DNA of 64,000 nt from Mycolicibacterium fallax (GCF_010726955.1 NZ_AP022603.1:3286001-3350000), one strand, 5' to 3'; positions 1 through 9,324 are shown, numbered from the stretch's first letter. Numbers and translations: made by a program. Notes: generated from the letters alone by a model not told the origin.

Positions 1-2
1 TG

Positions 3-449
3 CGACTTCTGCTGCCAGACCTCGGTGCGTCGTTGGCTCTCCCAATCGCCGTCGATCGTGACGCGACTCAGTCGCAACTCGCCCGCGAGAGAATGGCGGC
101 GATCAGCGACCGCCATGTCGGGCTGATCCAGGCGGCTGTCGAGGAACTTGTAGGATTGGATCTGGTACCCGATGCGAAAGTAGCTGTGCGCCTTTACGAA
201 TCGGCACCCCTGTTTAAGGTCTACATCATCAATGACGCCGAAACCTTCTTCGGTTACTACCCCGTTATGCGTCATGACGTGACGCTCGATCGCAAGAGCG
301 TCGCGATCTACGACCCAATGGGTAAAGACGCTGTGATGTTCCACTACAGCGACGATGGTGACCCGGATTCGACCTCAACCCAGTTCCTCACGCAGACCCG
401 TAACTGGTTCAACAGCATTTGGGACTCGATCGCTCAGCCGCTTCCATGA
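3..449 (+). CDS. C-terminal part of a regulator-like hypothetical protein (partial at window edge)
   Basis: The reading frame is open to the left edge, and the residues before the first possible start (a TTG at 33) look like natural protein sequence, so the gene most likely begins outside the window. About 149 residues are visible. The phrase ETFFGYYPV, a preceding RLYESAPLFKVYII strand and a closing NSIWDSI helix resemble the effector half of actinobacterial proteins that carry an N-terminal helix-turn-helix domain. That domain would lie outside the window, so the assignment is by resemblance only. The stop overlaps the start of the next gene by 4 bp (ATGA), so the two are co-translated. Confidence 0.6.
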   Translation, partial: RLLLPDLGASLALPIAVDRDATQSQLARERMAAISDRHVGLIQAAVEELVGLDLVPDAKVAVRLYESAPLFKVYIINDAETFFGYYPVMRHDVTLDRKSVAIYDPMGKDAVMFHYSDDGDPDSTSTQFLTQTRNWFNSIWDSIAQPLP

Positions 450-1087
450 CTGACGCCGAGGCAATCATCGCAAGCGCCGGCGCGCTGCTCCTTGATTTCG
501 ATGGGCCGATCACTGCGCTCATGCCGGCGCCACTGAATGCCGAGGCCGCTGATCGGGCACGTGCTGCGCTGCAACATGTTTCGCTTCCCGACGAGATCCA
601 GTCAACTACGGATCATCTGGCCGTTCTGCGCTATGTCGCAGCGTTCATGCCCGCCGAACTGAATCGCGTGGAGGCCGCCTGCTCTTCTGCAGAGGTCGCC
701 TGCGCGCGACGCAGCCAGCCGAGTCCGGAGATACGGACAATGCTCAGAAATGCGCAACGCCAAACGATTCCCGTCGCGATCGTAAGCAACAACAGCCAGT
801 CCTCGGTCGAGGAGTTCCTACAACGCTTCAGTTGGACCGCACCGATCCAGGTGCTCGCATGCCGAACACCGGCGACGGTGCTGAGGTTGAAGCCGGACCC
901 GTACCTCGTGCGTACAGCTGTTGAACAGCTCGATGTGGACGCTGGCCGCTGTGTCTTCGTCGGTGACTCGGCCACCGATGTCGAGGCGGGGCGGGCAGTG
1001 GGAGTGCGAGTAATCGGATTGGCGAAGACGCCGCAACGTGGGCAGGAGCTGCTCGACGCCGGTGCTGTAGCCCTGATCGAGCGTTAG
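446..1087 (+). CDS. HAD-superfamily hydrolase
   Basis: This 213-aa protein has the haloacid dehalogenase signatures in order: motif I LLLDFDGPITAL near residues 18-29 with the nucleophile Asp, a Ser in VSNNS (motif II), a Lys in RLKPDP (motif III) and GDSATD (motif IV). The family hydrolyses phosphate esters and related substrates in the cytosol; the substrate here cannot be read from sequence. The start at 446 is chosen because it gives an ATGA overlap with the upstream gene; an in-frame GTG-type extension to 419 would run deep into that gene. Pairing with a regulator-like gene suggests a small regulated metabolic unit. It is separated from the arsenic cluster by about 90 bp and runs convergently to it. 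Confidence 0.85.
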   Translation: MTDAEAIIASAGALLLDFDGPITALMPAPLNAEAADRARAALQHVSLPDEIQSTTDHLAVLRYVAAFMPAELNRVEAACSSAEVACARRSQPSPEIRTMLRNAQRQTIPVAIVSNNSQSSVEEFLQRFSWTAPIQVLACRTPATVLRLKPDPYLVRTAVEQLDVDAGRCVFVGDSATDVEAGRAVGVRVIGLAKTPQRGQELLDAGAVALIER

Positions 1088-1180
1088 CGGACGCCGCCAG
1101 CTCGGCGCCATAACTCCTGATGGAAGGATGGCGGATCCGCCGGAGATTTGCAGTTGGAGAACGCTGAGCCCACGGATTCT

Positions 1181-2305
1181 TTAGGTGATGCTGTTGACCG
1201 CGGTGGCGATTTTGCTTTGAAATTCCGCGGGCAGAGGGATGTAGCCGACCTTGTTGAGGTCGGTTTGGCCGACGGTGACCGCTGCTTGGAGGAAGGCTTT
1301 GACGGCTTCGCCGGTGGTCGGGTCGGGGTAGCGGGAGCAGACGATCGCGTAGCCGGCGAGGAGGATGGGGTAGCCGAATTTCGCGCTGGGCTGGAAGGCC
1401 GGGGTCATGTCGAGGACCAGGTTGTTGCCTTGGCCGGTGATCGTGACGGGGGCGATGGAGGTGCCCGTCCAGTCGGTGCCGATGTGGGTGATGCCGGCGG
1501 GGGTTTTGATGTCAGCGGTCGACAGTCCCTGGTTGATTGCGGAGGACCATTCGTTGTAGGTGATCGCACCCGGGGTGGTTTTCACCGCTTCGGCTGTGCC
1601 CTGATTTCCGGGGGCGCCTTGGCCCACGCCGCCCTTGAATGTCTTCCCGGCGCCGCGTGTCCACGACCCCGCTGATGCGGTCTGTAGGTATTGCTGGAAA
1701 TTGTCGGTCGTCCCTGATTCGTCGCTGCGGTGCACGACCCGGATTTCTTCGGCGGGCATGGATGTGCGGGGGTTCGGATGCGCCCTGCCGGCCGGCAAGT
1801 TCAGTGCCTCGATTGCCGGGTCGTCCCACCGGGTGATGGCACCGGAGAAGATGCCGGCCAGGGTGGGGCCGTCGAGGATCAGGACGTCAACGTCGGGGAG
1901 GTTGTAGGTGATGGCGATCGGTCCGAATACGATCGGGATGTTGAGCGCGTCGGCGCCGCCGCAGCGCTGTTTTGCAGCGTCGTACTCCTTGCCTTGAAGT
2001 GGTGAGTCGGAGCTGCCGAAATCGGTTTTTTTGCTGAGGAATTCCTGGATTCCGGCTCCGGATCCGTTGGCGGTGTAGGTCAGCGTTCGTCCCGGGCATG
2101 CGTCTTGGTAGGCCTTGGTGAAGTGGGCTATTGCGGCGGTTTGGGCGGTCGAGCCGCTGGCGGTTAGGTCTTGTTTGCCTGCGCAGGCGACGGTGGCGTC
2201 CTCGGCGTAGGGCTGCACGGGCCCGGTCCGGGAACACGATGCGGTGAGCAGGGCGGCTGCTGCGGTGATCGCGGCCGTCGCGGCCAGGAAACGGTTGTTG
2301 GCCAT
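1181..2305 (-). CDS. pstS: PstS-family phosphate/oxyanion-binding lipoprotein
   Basis: A 374-aa type-II periplasmic binding protein. The N-terminus has a hydrophobic signal and a lipobox-like TASC with the lipidated Cys at residue 24, so it should be anchored on the outer face of the membrane. Anion-binding loops typical of PstS are visible: ASGSTAQ (49-55), FGSSDSP (96-102) and RSDESGTT (193-200). Four further Cys residues are shared with the second copy nearby and probably form disulfides. The start at 2305 has AGGAG 9-10 nt upstream; longer in-frame extensions lack signal-peptide logic. It is the last gene of a three-gene unit (PstS, flavoprotein, PstS) with no pstC, pstA or pstB beside it. 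In an arsenic cluster it may bind phosphate preferentially or trap arsenate; the ligand is inferred. Confidence 0.9.
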   Translation of the reverse strand: MANNRFLAATAAITAAAALLTASCSRTGPVQPYAEDATVACAGKQDLTASGSTAQTAAIAHFTKAYQDACPGRTLTYTANGSGAGIQEFLSKKTDFGSSDSPLQGKEYDAAKQRCGGADALNIPIVFGPIAITYNLPDVDVLILDGPTLAGIFSGAITRWDDPAIEALNLPAGRAHPNPRTSMPAEEIRVVHRSDESGTTDNFQQYLQTASAGSWTRGAGKTFKGGVGQGAPGNQGTAEAVKTTPGAITYNEWSSAINQGLSTADIKTPAGITHIGTDWTGTSIAPVTITGQGNNLVLDMTPAFQPSAKFGYPILLAGYAIVCSRYPDPTTGEAVKAFLQAAVTVGQTDLNKVGYIPLPAEFQSKIATAVNSIT

Positions 2306-2355
2306 GGTGGTTGACTCCTTGGAAAGCGGTGACGAGGGCCTGTTTGCGGACGGTC

Positions 2356-3816
2356 TCAGAGCGGGGCGGATGAGGCATCCCGACGGCCGTTGGCGGCGTG
2401 CAGATCCCGCCGTTGGGCATCGAGTTGGTGTTCGCGGGTCCACGCTTGGGCGGCGATTTGGGTGGCGTCCCAGGGGGAGCCGAGCGGGGGTGTGTAGGAC
2501 AGGTCGAGCTCGTTGAGGCCCTCGACTGTCATTGAATGAAACAGGGCTGCTGCGTAGGTGTCGACGCGTTTGGACACCTCGGCGCGGCGGTGACCGACGA
2601 GTTGGGCTCCGAGGAGCCGCCCGCTGGCGGCGTCTCCGGTGATGCGGATATGCAGGGGGGTAGCGCCGGGATAGTAGGCCTTGTGATCGTCGGGGGCCGA
2701 TGATGTGGTCACGGGCTGCCAGCCGGGGTTGACCGGGCGGGCCTCGTGTTCGCGAAGGCCGGTGCGGGCGGCCACGAGGTCGAACACTTTGACGACCTGG
2801 GTGCCCAGGCTCCCAGCGAAGCGGGCTTTGCCGCCGAGGGCGTTCTCGCCGGCGACGCGGCCCTGTTTGTGGGCGGTGGTGCCCAGCGGCAGCCAGGTGA
2901 TGCCGAGGAGCCGGTGGTGGGTGTGCACGCAGTCCCCGGCGGCGAAGACGTCGGGCAGGGTGGTGCGCATGGCCTCGTCGACGGCGATGGATCCCTTGAC
3001 GCTCAGCTCAGCGCCGGCATCTGCGGCCAGTGCGGTGTCGGGTGTCACGCCGACCACTACCAAGACGACGTCGACGACGCGGACGGTGGTCTTTCCATGG
3101 TGGGTGGTTGTCAGCGAAATCGCCCCGGTCTGGGTCCGCGCGATGGCCGTGACGGTGGTGTCGGTGAGGACCTCGACGCCGTTGCGTTCCAGTTCGGCGT
3201 GGATCAGCGCACCGAGTTCGGGGTCCACGGTGGGTAGCACTTCGGGCAGGGCTTCGATCTGGGTGACGGCGATTCCCCGGGTGGTGAGGGCTTCGGCCAT
3301 TTCCAGTCCGATGTATCCGGCTCCGACGATGGCCGCTGTCTTGGGGTTTCGATTCGTCAGGGATTCCATCACCGCGAAGGTGTCTCCCATGGAGTGCAGA
3401 AGGTGCACCCCGTCGGCGGGTCCCAGCGCATCGGGGCCGTGCAGTCCGGTGATCGGTGGGCGAAAACTCAGTGCTCCGGTGCCGACAATCAGCGCATCGT
3501 AGGGCAGCAGGCCGGGATTTCCGGCCGGGTCGAGGACCTCGAGGGTGTGGTCGGCGGGGTTGATGCGGGTGGCCCGGGTGTCGGTGCGGACCTCCATCCC
3601 GGTGGCTGCCAGGTCGGCGGCGGTGCGGTGGGCGAGGTTGGTCCAGTGGGTGACTTCGCCGGAGACGTAGTAGGGGATCCCGCAGATGGAGAAGTTGGGG
3701 TAGGCGTCGGCGACCACCACCGTGACGTGGGTGTCGGGGTCGAGTTCGCGGGCCCGCAGGGCGGCGCTGATTCCGGCGTCGCTGCCACCGACGGCGACGA
3801 TACGGCGAGTTGTCAT
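2356..3816 (-). CDS. FAD-dependent pyridine nucleotide-disulfide oxidoreductase (CoA-disulfide reductase/NADH oxidase type)
   Basis: The 486-aa protein starts with a Rossmann FAD site (VAVGGSDAG, residues 7-15), has the single redox Cys in NFSICGIPYY (C45), a second NAD(P) dinucleotide fold at AAIVGAGYIGLEMAE, the FAD-ribityl Asp in VFAAGDC, and a C-terminal dimerisation domain ending in an LDLSYTPPLGSPWD motif. This single-Cys layout is that of CoA-disulfide reductases, Nox-type NADH oxidases and persulfide reductases rather than two-Cys thioredoxin or lipoamide reductases. The ATG at 3816 has AGGAG upstream, in preference to longer in-frame starts inside the preceding gene. It lies between two PstS-like genes with gaps of 19 and 50 bp, so all three are probably one operon. 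A role in thiol redox balance during arsenic stress is inferred. Confidence 0.87.
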   Translation of the reverse strand: MTTRRIVAVGGSDAGISAALRARELDPDTHVTVVVADAYPNFSICGIPYYVSGEVTHWTNLAHRTAADLAATGMEVRTDTRATRINPADHTLEVLDPAGNPGLLPYDALIVGTGALSFRPPITGLHGPDALGPADGVHLLHSMGDTFAVMESLTNRNPKTAAIVGAGYIGLEMAEALTTRGIAVTQIEALPEVLPTVDPELGALIHAELERNGVEVLTDTTVTAIARTQTGAISLTTTHHGKTTVRVVDVVLVVVGVTPDTALAADAGAELSVKGSIAVDEAMRTTLPDVFAAGDCVHTHHRLLGITWLPLGTTAHKQGRVAGENALGGKARFAGSLGTQVVKVFDLVAARTGLREHEARPVNPGWQPVTTSSAPDDHKAYYPGATPLHIRITGDAASGRLLGAQLVGHRRAEVSKRVDTYAAALFHSMTVEGLNELDLSYTPPLGSPWDATQIAAQAWTREHQLDAQRRDLHAANGRRDASSAPL

Positions 3817-3835
3817 GGGCGTGGCTCCTGAGGGG

Positions 3836-4930
3836 TCATCTGATGGCGTTGACGGCGTCGGCGACTCTTGCCTGGAATTGGTCGGGCAGCGGGAAATAGC
3901 CGTGGTCTTCCAGGTTGACTTGTCCTTGGGTGACGGTGGACTGCAGGAATGCCCGCACCGCGGTGCCGGTCTGGGGATCGGAATACGTCGAGCACACCAG
4001 TTGGTAGGTGGCCAGCACGATCGGGTAGGCGCCCGGCTCGGTTGGGTTGTAGAACGTCGAGGTGTCGAGCACCAGGTTGTTTTCAGCACCGGTGATGGTG
4101 GCGTTCGCGATGGTCTTCTGCACGGTGGCCGCGTTGATCGTGACCGGTTCCGGTCCCGCGGAGGTCAGGATCTTGGCGGTCTTGAGTCTCAGGTCCTGGG
4201 CGAATGACCACTCGTTGTAGCTGATCGCGCCCGGGGTGTTCTTCACGGTCGCCGAGGTGCCCTCGTTGCCGGCGGAGCCCTGGCCGACGCCGCCGTTGAA
4301 GACCTTTCCGGTTCCCTTGCCCCACGCGCCGCCCGAGGCGGCATCGAGGTAGCGCTGGAAGTTGGCGGTGGTGCCGGAGCCGTCGCTGCGGAAGACCACC
4401 CGAATCGGTTCGTCCGGAACAGCGGGGTTGCGATCTTTGATCGCCGGGTCGTTCCACCGGGTGATGGACCCGTTGAAGATCCTGGCCAGCGTCGGGGCGT
4501 CCAGGACCAGCGTGTCGACGCCGTCGAGGTTGTAAGTGATGCCCAGTGGGCCGAAGACCACCGGCAGATTCCAGGCTTCCGAGCCGCACCGCTGGCGGGC
4601 CGTGGTGTACTCGTCGCCGGCCAGCGGGGAGTCCGAGCCGCCGAAATCGGTTCGGCCGTCCAGGAATTCGCTCACCCCGGCCGCGGAGCCGTTTGAGGTG
4701 TAATCCACCGTCTTCCCTGGGCAGGTCTTCTGATAGACCTCGACGAACCGGGCCATCGCGTTCGCCTGCGCGGTCGACCCGCTGGCGACCAGGGTGTCCT
4801 TGCCGCCGCACTCGACCGTCGCTGACTCCGCGTAGCTGGGCCGGCCTTGATCGCTGCCGCATCCAGCCACCAGCAGCACGGCCGCGGCAACGATGGACAG
4901 GGTGGCGGAGCGGTTCAGCGAAACAACCAT
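3836..4930 (-). CDS. pstS: PstS-family phosphate/oxyanion-binding lipoprotein (second copy)
   Basis: A 364-aa paralogue of the protein at 1181-2305, with a clear signal peptide and canonical lipobox VAGC (Cys 24). The anion-binding loops are ASGSTAQ (49-55), FGGSDSP (96-102) and RSDGSGTT (181-188). Its second loop has Gly-Gly where the other copy has Gly-Ser, and its third loop has DGSG where the other has DESG, so the two may differ in anion preference. Start 4930 is supported by GAAGGG about 8 nt upstream and by the signal peptide beginning there. It is the first gene of the PstS-flavoprotein-PstS unit and lies 50 bp downstream of the ArsR-ArsC fusion gene, consistent with ArsR control of the whole set. 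Confidence 0.9.
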   Translation of the reverse strand: MVVSLNRSATLSIVAAAVLLVAGCGSDQGRPSYAESATVECGGKDTLVASGSTAQANAMARFVEVYQKTCPGKTVDYTSNGSAAGVSEFLDGRTDFGGSDSPLAGDEYTTARQRCGSEAWNLPVVFGPLGITYNLDGVDTLVLDAPTLARIFNGSITRWNDPAIKDRNPAVPDEPIRVVFRSDGSGTTANFQRYLDAASGGAWGKGTGKVFNGGVGQGSAGNEGTSATVKNTPGAISYNEWSFAQDLRLKTAKILTSAGPEPVTINAATVQKTIANATITGAENNLVLDTSTFYNPTEPGAYPIVLATYQLVCSTYSDPQTGTAVRAFLQSTVTQGQVNLEDHGYFPLPDQFQARVADAVNAIR

Positions 4931-4980
4931 GGCAGATGCCCTTCGGTTTGGACTGATTGACATCGGCGGCCCTATCGGTT

Positions 4981-5673
4981 TCACGGCCGTCGCCGCCGTT
5001 GGCCGCCGTCGACAGTCACAGCCAGCCGGTCGATCCGGGCAACCAGCTCGTCGAGGGCGTGATCGAACGCCCGGGCGCCCCCCGCCGTTACGGGATCGGC
5101 GATCGACCAGTGCAGCCGCGCCGTCTCGGGAGGCAGCTCTTCGTGAACGTTGTCGCACACCGCCACGATGAGGTCGGTGGGGCGGCGCACGTCGTCGAGG
5201 TGGCGCGGACGGCCGGGCCGCATCGCCAGGTCATGGCGGGCCGCCGCGGCGAGCGCGCCGGGGTGCACCCGGGCAGCGGGTCGGGTGCCGGCCGAGGCCG
5301 CAGGCAAGCGGCTGCGCCGATTCCACACCGCGACCGCTAGTTGGCTGCGCGCGGAGTTCTGGCTGCACACGAACAACACCCGTTCGAACTGCAGCGACAC
5401 CGGCGGCACCAGCAGATCCAGCGCGGCGGGGATCAGTTGCAGGTAGGTGCGGCGACGATCGCCCTCGGAGCGGACCCGCCGCAGCAGGCCGGCGCCTTCC
5501 AGCACACCCAGATGATGGGCCAGCAGGCTCGAGGACATCGACACCGCACGTTGCAACTCCGACGGTGAGGCGTCCGCCAACAGCAGTCGGTCAACGATCG
5601 TCAACCGGCCGGGATCAGCCAGGGCCGCATGAACCTGCACGCGCCGCAACGCCTCGGGAGAAAGCTCAACCAT
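4981..5673 (-). CDS. ArsR repressor fused to ArsC-type arsenate reductase
   Basis: The 230-aa protein joins two arsenic functions. Residues 1-90 form an ArsR-like winged helix ([35 protein letters not shown], and a basic wing GDRRRT). Residues 98-225 form a low-molecular-weight phosphatase/arsenate reductase domain with the P-loop CSQNSARS (C103 to R109) and a DP acid near the C-terminus. The family reduces arsenate to arsenite using small thiols or thioredoxin; the ArsR half would repress its own operon. I chose ATG 5673; a GTG at 5721 is possible but places the palindromic operator inside the gene. There is no Shine-Dalgarno before 5673, so initiation may be leaderless. It is divergent from the lpd-like gene. 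Confidence 0.88.
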   Translation of the reverse strand: MVELSPEALRRVQVHAALADPGRLTIVDRLLLADASPSELQRAVSMSSSLLAHHLGVLEGAGLLRRVRSEGDRRRTYLQLIPAALDLLVPPVSLQFERVLFVCSQNSARSQLAVAVWNRRSRLPAASAGTRPAARVHPGALAAAARHDLAMRPGRPRHLDDVRRPTDLIVAVCDNVHEELPPETARLHWSIADPVTAGGARAFDHALDELVARIDRLAVTVDGGQRRRRP

Positions 5674-5674
5674 G

Positions 5675-5685
5675 ATTGAGTCAAT
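5675..5685. promoter_or_regulatory. Perfect 11-bp palindrome, probable ArsR operator
   Basis: ATTGAGTCAAT is a perfect palindrome around one central base and lies immediately upstream of the start codon of the ArsR-ArsC fusion, in the divergent region shared with the lpd-like gene. ArsR-family repressors bind short AT-containing inverted repeats near the promoter. A related imperfect repeat occurs before the second arsR (9475-9491). Assignment to the fused repressor is inference. Confidence 0.55.
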
Positions 5686-5875
5686 GTGCGCTGAGTGAGA
5701 TCGGTGTAGCAACGGATGCACCGAAAGTCCGCCAGCCCTTCACCTGCTGTTCATTGCGGCGTCGGATCCGGTTCGCCGTCGGCGCCCCTGGCGCGGGCGA
5801 TGACCGAACCGCGCCGGCGAAGATGTGTCGGTTCGGCACTTGTGCGAGGCTGCTTCGCCCATGGATTCTGGGGTG

Positions 5876-7270
5876 ATGACTCACTATGACGTTGTCGCTC
5901 TCGGTGGCGGTCCCGGCGGCTACGTGGCCGCCATTCGCGCCGCCCAGCTCGGCCTGAACACCGCGGTGATCGAACCGAAGTATTGGGGTGGGGTGTGCCT
6001 CAATGTCGGGTGCATCCCGTCGAAAGCGTTGTTGCGCAACGCCGAGTTGGCCCACATTTTCACCAGGGACGCTCAGACGTTCGGGATCAGCGGGCAGGTG
6101 AGTTTCGACTACGGGGCGGCGTTCGACCGCAGCCGCACGGTGGTCGACGGGCACGTCGCCGGTGTGCACTTTCTGATGAAGAAGAACAAGATCACCGAGA
6201 TCAACGGCTACGGCCGCTTCACCGACCCCAACACCATCGAGGTGAGCCTCAACGACGGCGGCACCCAGATCGTCACCTTCGACAACGCGATCATCGGCAC
6301 CGGCAGCAGCGTGCGCCTGGTGCCGGGAACCTCGCTGTCGGCCAACGTGGTCACCTACGAGGAGCAGATCCTGTCCCGGGAGCTGCCGCGCTCAATCGTG
6401 ATCGCCGGCGCCGGCGCCATCGGCATGGAGTTCGCCTACGTGATGGCCAACTACGGCGTCGAGGTGACCATCGTCGAGTTCCTGCCGCGGGCGCTGCCCA
6501 ACGAGGACGCCGAGATCTCCAAGGAGATCGAGAAGCAGTACAAGAAGCTCGGGGTGACGATCCGCACCGGCACGAAGGTGGAGTCGATCAGCGACGACGG
6601 GTCTGCGGTGACCGTCGTCGTGAGCAAGGACGGCACGACCGAGGAACTCAGGGCCGACAAGGTGTTGCAGGCCATCGGGTTCGTCCCCAATATCGAGGGC
6701 TTCGGGCTGGAGACCACCGGTGTGGCGCTGACCGACCGCGGCGCGATCGCGATCGACGACTACATGCGCACCAACATCGCGCACCTGTACGCCATCGGTG
6801 ATGTGACCGCGAAACTGCAACTGGCCCATGTCGCCTCGGCGATGGGGGTGGTGGCCGCCGAGGCCATCGCCGGCGCCGAGACGATGCCGCTGGGCGACTA
6901 CCGGATGCTGCCGCGGGCCACGTTCTGCCGACCCCAGGTCGCCAGCTTCGGACTCACCGAGGAACAGGCTCGCGCGGAAGGCTATGACGTCACGGTGGCG
7001 AAGTTCCCGTTCAGCGCCAACGGCAAGGCCCACGGCCTGGCCGAGCCCACCGGGTTCGCGAAGGTCATCGCCGACGCCAAATACGGTGAGCTGCTCGGCG
7101 CGCACCTCATCGGGCCCGACGTCTCGGAGTTGCTGCCCGAACTCACCTTGGCCCAGAAGTGGGACCTGACGGTCACCGAGTTGGTCCGCAACGTCCACAC
7201 CCACCCCACCCTGTCGGAGGCGCTGCAGGAATGCTTCCACGGCCTGGCCGGCCACATGATCAACCTGTAG
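5876..7270 (+). CDS. lpd: Dihydrolipoyl dehydrogenase (LpdC-type), arsenic-cluster copy
   Basis: The 464-aa sequence has the length and layout of mycobacterial LpdC: FAD site [14 protein letters not shown], the redox pair in CLNVGC (C41, C46), a second NAD site [11 protein letters not shown], the FAD Asp in YAIGDV, and the C-terminal active-site motif [12 protein letters not shown]. The enzyme reoxidises dihydrolipoamide with NAD+ and in mycobacteria also serves peroxynitrite and peroxidase defence. The start at 5876 matches the family N-terminus (MTHYDVV); an in-frame ATG lies 15 nt upstream. It is divergent from the ArsR-ArsC gene and so may share arsenic control. Lipoyl enzymes are classic arsenite targets, so an inducible spare copy is plausible, but this is inference. 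The housekeeping lpd is presumably elsewhere. Confidence 0.88.
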   Translation: MTHYDVVALGGGPGGYVAAIRAAQLGLNTAVIEPKYWGGVCLNVGCIPSKALLRNAELAHIFTRDAQTFGISGQVSFDYGAAFDRSRTVVDGHVAGVHFLMKKNKITEINGYGRFTDPNTIEVSLNDGGTQIVTFDNAIIGTGSSVRLVPGTSLSANVVTYEEQILSRELPRSIVIAGAGAIGMEFAYVMANYGVEVTIVEFLPRALPNEDAEISKEIEKQYKKLGVTIRTGTKVESISDDGSAVTVVVSKDGTTEELRADKVLQAIGFVPNIEGFGLETTGVALTDRGAIAIDDYMRTNIAHLYAIGDVTAKLQLAHVASAMGVVAAEAIAGAETMPLGDYRMLPRATFCRPQVASFGLTEEQARAEGYDVTVAKFPFSANGKAHGLAEPTGFAKVIADAKYGELLGAHLIGPDVSELLPELTLAQKWDLTVTELVRNVHTHPTLSEALQECFHGLAGHMINL

Positions 7271-7279
7271 GGCCCGCCA

Positions 7280-7343
7280 GGACTTCGACTACTCGGTGAT
7301 CGTGAGAGTCGCCGTCCACGGCGTAGTGGTCTGAGTCGAGTCC
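7280..7343. terminator. Possible inverted repeat between convergent lpd and merR genes
   Basis: GGACTTCGACT is partly complementary to AGTCGAGTCC about 45 nt later, spanning the gap between the convergent lpd-like and MerR genes. There is no T-run and the loop is long, so transcription termination is only a possibility. Confidence 0.25.
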
Positions 7344-7750
7344 TAATTTTCAGCGCCGAAGACCTCGTCGGCCCGCGCGGTGAGTAGTTCGGCCAGTTCT
7401 TCGGCGTAGGCGAGTTGTGTGCGCAGTCTGGTGGCGCTTTCTTGGGCTTTGGTTCGGCAGTGCTGCAGGTAGTTCGCCGCGGTAGTGCGCTGCTGTTGCG
7501 ATGCCCCGGCGTCGTTGAGGGCATCCAGTGAGTCCAGGAGGTCTCTCATCTCGGTGAGGGTGAATCCCAGTGGTTTCATTCTGCGGATGACGAGCAGGCG
7601 GTCGATGTCGGCTTCGGTGTAGAGACGGAACCCGCCGGTCGAGCGCGCCGATGGGGTCACCAGCCCGACCTCGTCGTAGTGGCGCACGGTCGTGATGGAC
7701 AACTCGGTGCGTGCCGCGACGTGTCCGATCTGCATGTGCCCGTAGGTCAA
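7343..7750 (-). CDS. MerR-family transcriptional regulator
   Basis: The 135-aa protein has the MerR N-terminal winged helix (IGHVAARTELSITTVRHYDEVGLV, then a GGFRLYTEADIDRL wing) and a C-terminal coiled coil of about 60 residues for dimerisation. There is no obvious Cys set for metal sensing, so the inducer is unknown. The reading frame may begin at TTG 7750, giving a 4-bp overlap with the upstream SulP gene, or at ATG 7735 where the conserved domain starts. Both genes share one transcript, so the regulator probably controls the transporter and itself. MerR proteins usually untwist over-spaced promoters. Confidence 0.85.
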   Translation of the reverse strand: MTYGHMQIGHVAARTELSITTVRHYDEVGLVTPSARSTGGFRLYTEADIDRLLVIRRMKPLGFTLTEMRDLLDSLDALNDAGASQQQRTTAANYLQHCRTKAQESATRLRTQLAYAEELAELLTARADEVFGAEN

Positions 7751-9324
7751 TGTTCTGCTCCCAGATTTCCGGAGAGCAGGTCGTGGCGGTCGGCGGAATC
7801 GGTGTTCAGGCCGATGATGTCGACGTGTTTGCCCTTCGCGCGGTACTTCGTGGTGACCGCGTCCAGGGCCGCGACGGTGGAGGCATCCCAGATGTGGGAG
7901 TCGGACATGTCGATCACGATATTGCGTGGATCGTCGATGTAGTTGAACTGGTACACCAGGTCGTTGCTGGAGGCGAAGAACAACTCACCGGTCACCCGGT
8001 AGACGACGGTATCGGGGGTGCCGTCGTGGTCGTCGTCGGTTTCCGCGATCTTCTCCACGGTGACCATGTGGGCGACGCGGCGGGCGAAGAGCACCATCGC
8101 GGTCAAGGCGCCGACGATCACCCCGTAGGCAAGGTTGTGCGTGACGACGGTGACCACAACGGTGGCCAGCATGACCATGGTCTCGCTGCGCGGCATGCGG
8201 CGCAGCGTCGCCGGTGTGATGCTGTGCCAGTCCATCGTGCCGACCGAGACCATGATCATCACCGCCACGAGTGCGGCCATTGGGATCAGGGCCACGATGT
8301 CACCCAGCCCGACGACCAGACCCAGAAGAAACAGCCCGGCCAGGAACGTCGAGATCCTGGTGCGGGCACCGGACACCTTGACGTTGATCATGGTCTGGCC
8401 GATCATCGCGCAGCCGCCCATGCCGCCGAAGAAGCCGGTCACGACATTGGCGACGCCCTGGCCCCAGCCTTCGCGGGTTTTGTTGCTGTGGGTGTCGGTG
8501 ATGTCGTCGACCAGCTTGGCCGTCAACAGGGATTCGAGCAGTCCCACCAATGCCATCGCCAGGGCGTAGGGGGCGATGAGTGTCAGGGTCGACCAGGTCA
8601 ACGGAACGTCGGGAAGGAACCAGGCCGGCAGGCTCGAGGGCAACTCTCCTTCGTCGCCCACGGTGGGAATCTGTACCGAGAACACGATCGCCGCAGCGGT
8701 CAGGAGCACGATCGCGACCAAGGGCGCGGGAATGATCGTCGTCAGCTTCGGCAGGAACACCATGATGATCAGGCCGACGGCCACGAACGGGTACACCAGC
8801 GCGGGCACCCCCAGTAGATGGGGCAACTGGGAGGTGAAGATCAAGATCGCCAGGGCGTTGACGAAGCCGACCATCACGCTGCGCGGAATGAACCGCATCA
8901 ACCGGGCAACGCCCGCAACGCTGAGCAGGATCTGGAAAACCCCCGCAAGCAACACCGCCGCCACCAAATAGTCCAGCCCGTACTGTCGGGCCAGGGGCGC
9001 GACCACCAGGGCGATCGCACCGGTGGCCGCCGAGATCATGGCGGGGCGGCCTCCGACGATCGCGATCGTCACCGCCATCGTGAACGAAGAGAACAACCCG
9101 ACCCGGGGATCGACGCCAGCGATGATCGAAAACGAGATCGCCTCCGGGATCAGCGCTAGAGCCACCACCAGACCGGCGAGCACCTCGGTCCGCAGCCGTT
9201 TCGGGGATCGCAACGCCGCCATCACCGACGTGCTGGGATCACCGGCTTCGCGCACAGCGGATGAAGGCGAAATCGGTTGAGACGACACAGTTGTCCGTTC
9301 GGTCCAGGCACCGCAGTGGCACAT
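7747..9324 (-). CDS. SulP-family inorganic anion transporter with STAS domain
   Basis: A 525-aa membrane protein: about ten to twelve hydrophobic segments from residue 45 to about 410 including the SulP signature region LALIPEAISFSIIAGVDP, then a soluble STAS domain (about 430-515) with the conserved IVIDMSDSHIWDASTV strand-loop-helix. SulP proteins move sulfate, bicarbonate or related anions; substrate is not evident. ATG 9324 is used, but the first 12 residues look unusual and a GTG at 9288 or ATG at residue 35 could be the true start. It is co-transcribed with the MerR gene and divergent from arsR, so the 175-bp gap holds both promoters. The arsenic context suggests oxyanion or sulfur supply, as inference. 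Confidence 0.88.
   Translation of the reverse strand: MCHCGAWTERTTVSSQPISPSSAVREAGDPSTSVMAALRSPKRLRTEVLAGLVVALALIPEAISFSIIAGVDPRVGLFSSFTMAVTIAIVGGRPAMISAATGAIALVVAPLARQYGLDYLVAAVLLAGVFQILLSVAGVARLMRFIPRSVMVGFVNALAILIFTSQLPHLLGVPALVYPFVAVGLIIMVFLPKLTTIIPAPLVAIVLLTAAAIVFSVQIPTVGDEGELPSSLPAWFLPDVPLTWSTLTLIAPYALAMALVGLLESLLTAKLVDDITDTHSNKTREGWGQGVANVVTGFFGGMGGCAMIGQTMINVKVSGARTRISTFLAGLFLLGLVVGLGDIVALIPMAALVAVMIMVSVGTMDWHSITPATLRRMPRSETMVMLATVVVTVVTHNLAYGVIVGALTAMVLFARRVAHMVTVEKIAETDDDHDGTPDTVVYRVTGELFFASSNDLVYQFNYIDDPRNIVIDMSDSHIWDASTVAALDAVTTKYRAKGKHVDIIGLNTDSADRHDLLSGNLGAEH

Noticed and set aside
1181..4930. A complete phosphate ABC transporter
   Set aside because: Only binding proteins are found; the genes between and around them encode no permease or ATPase.
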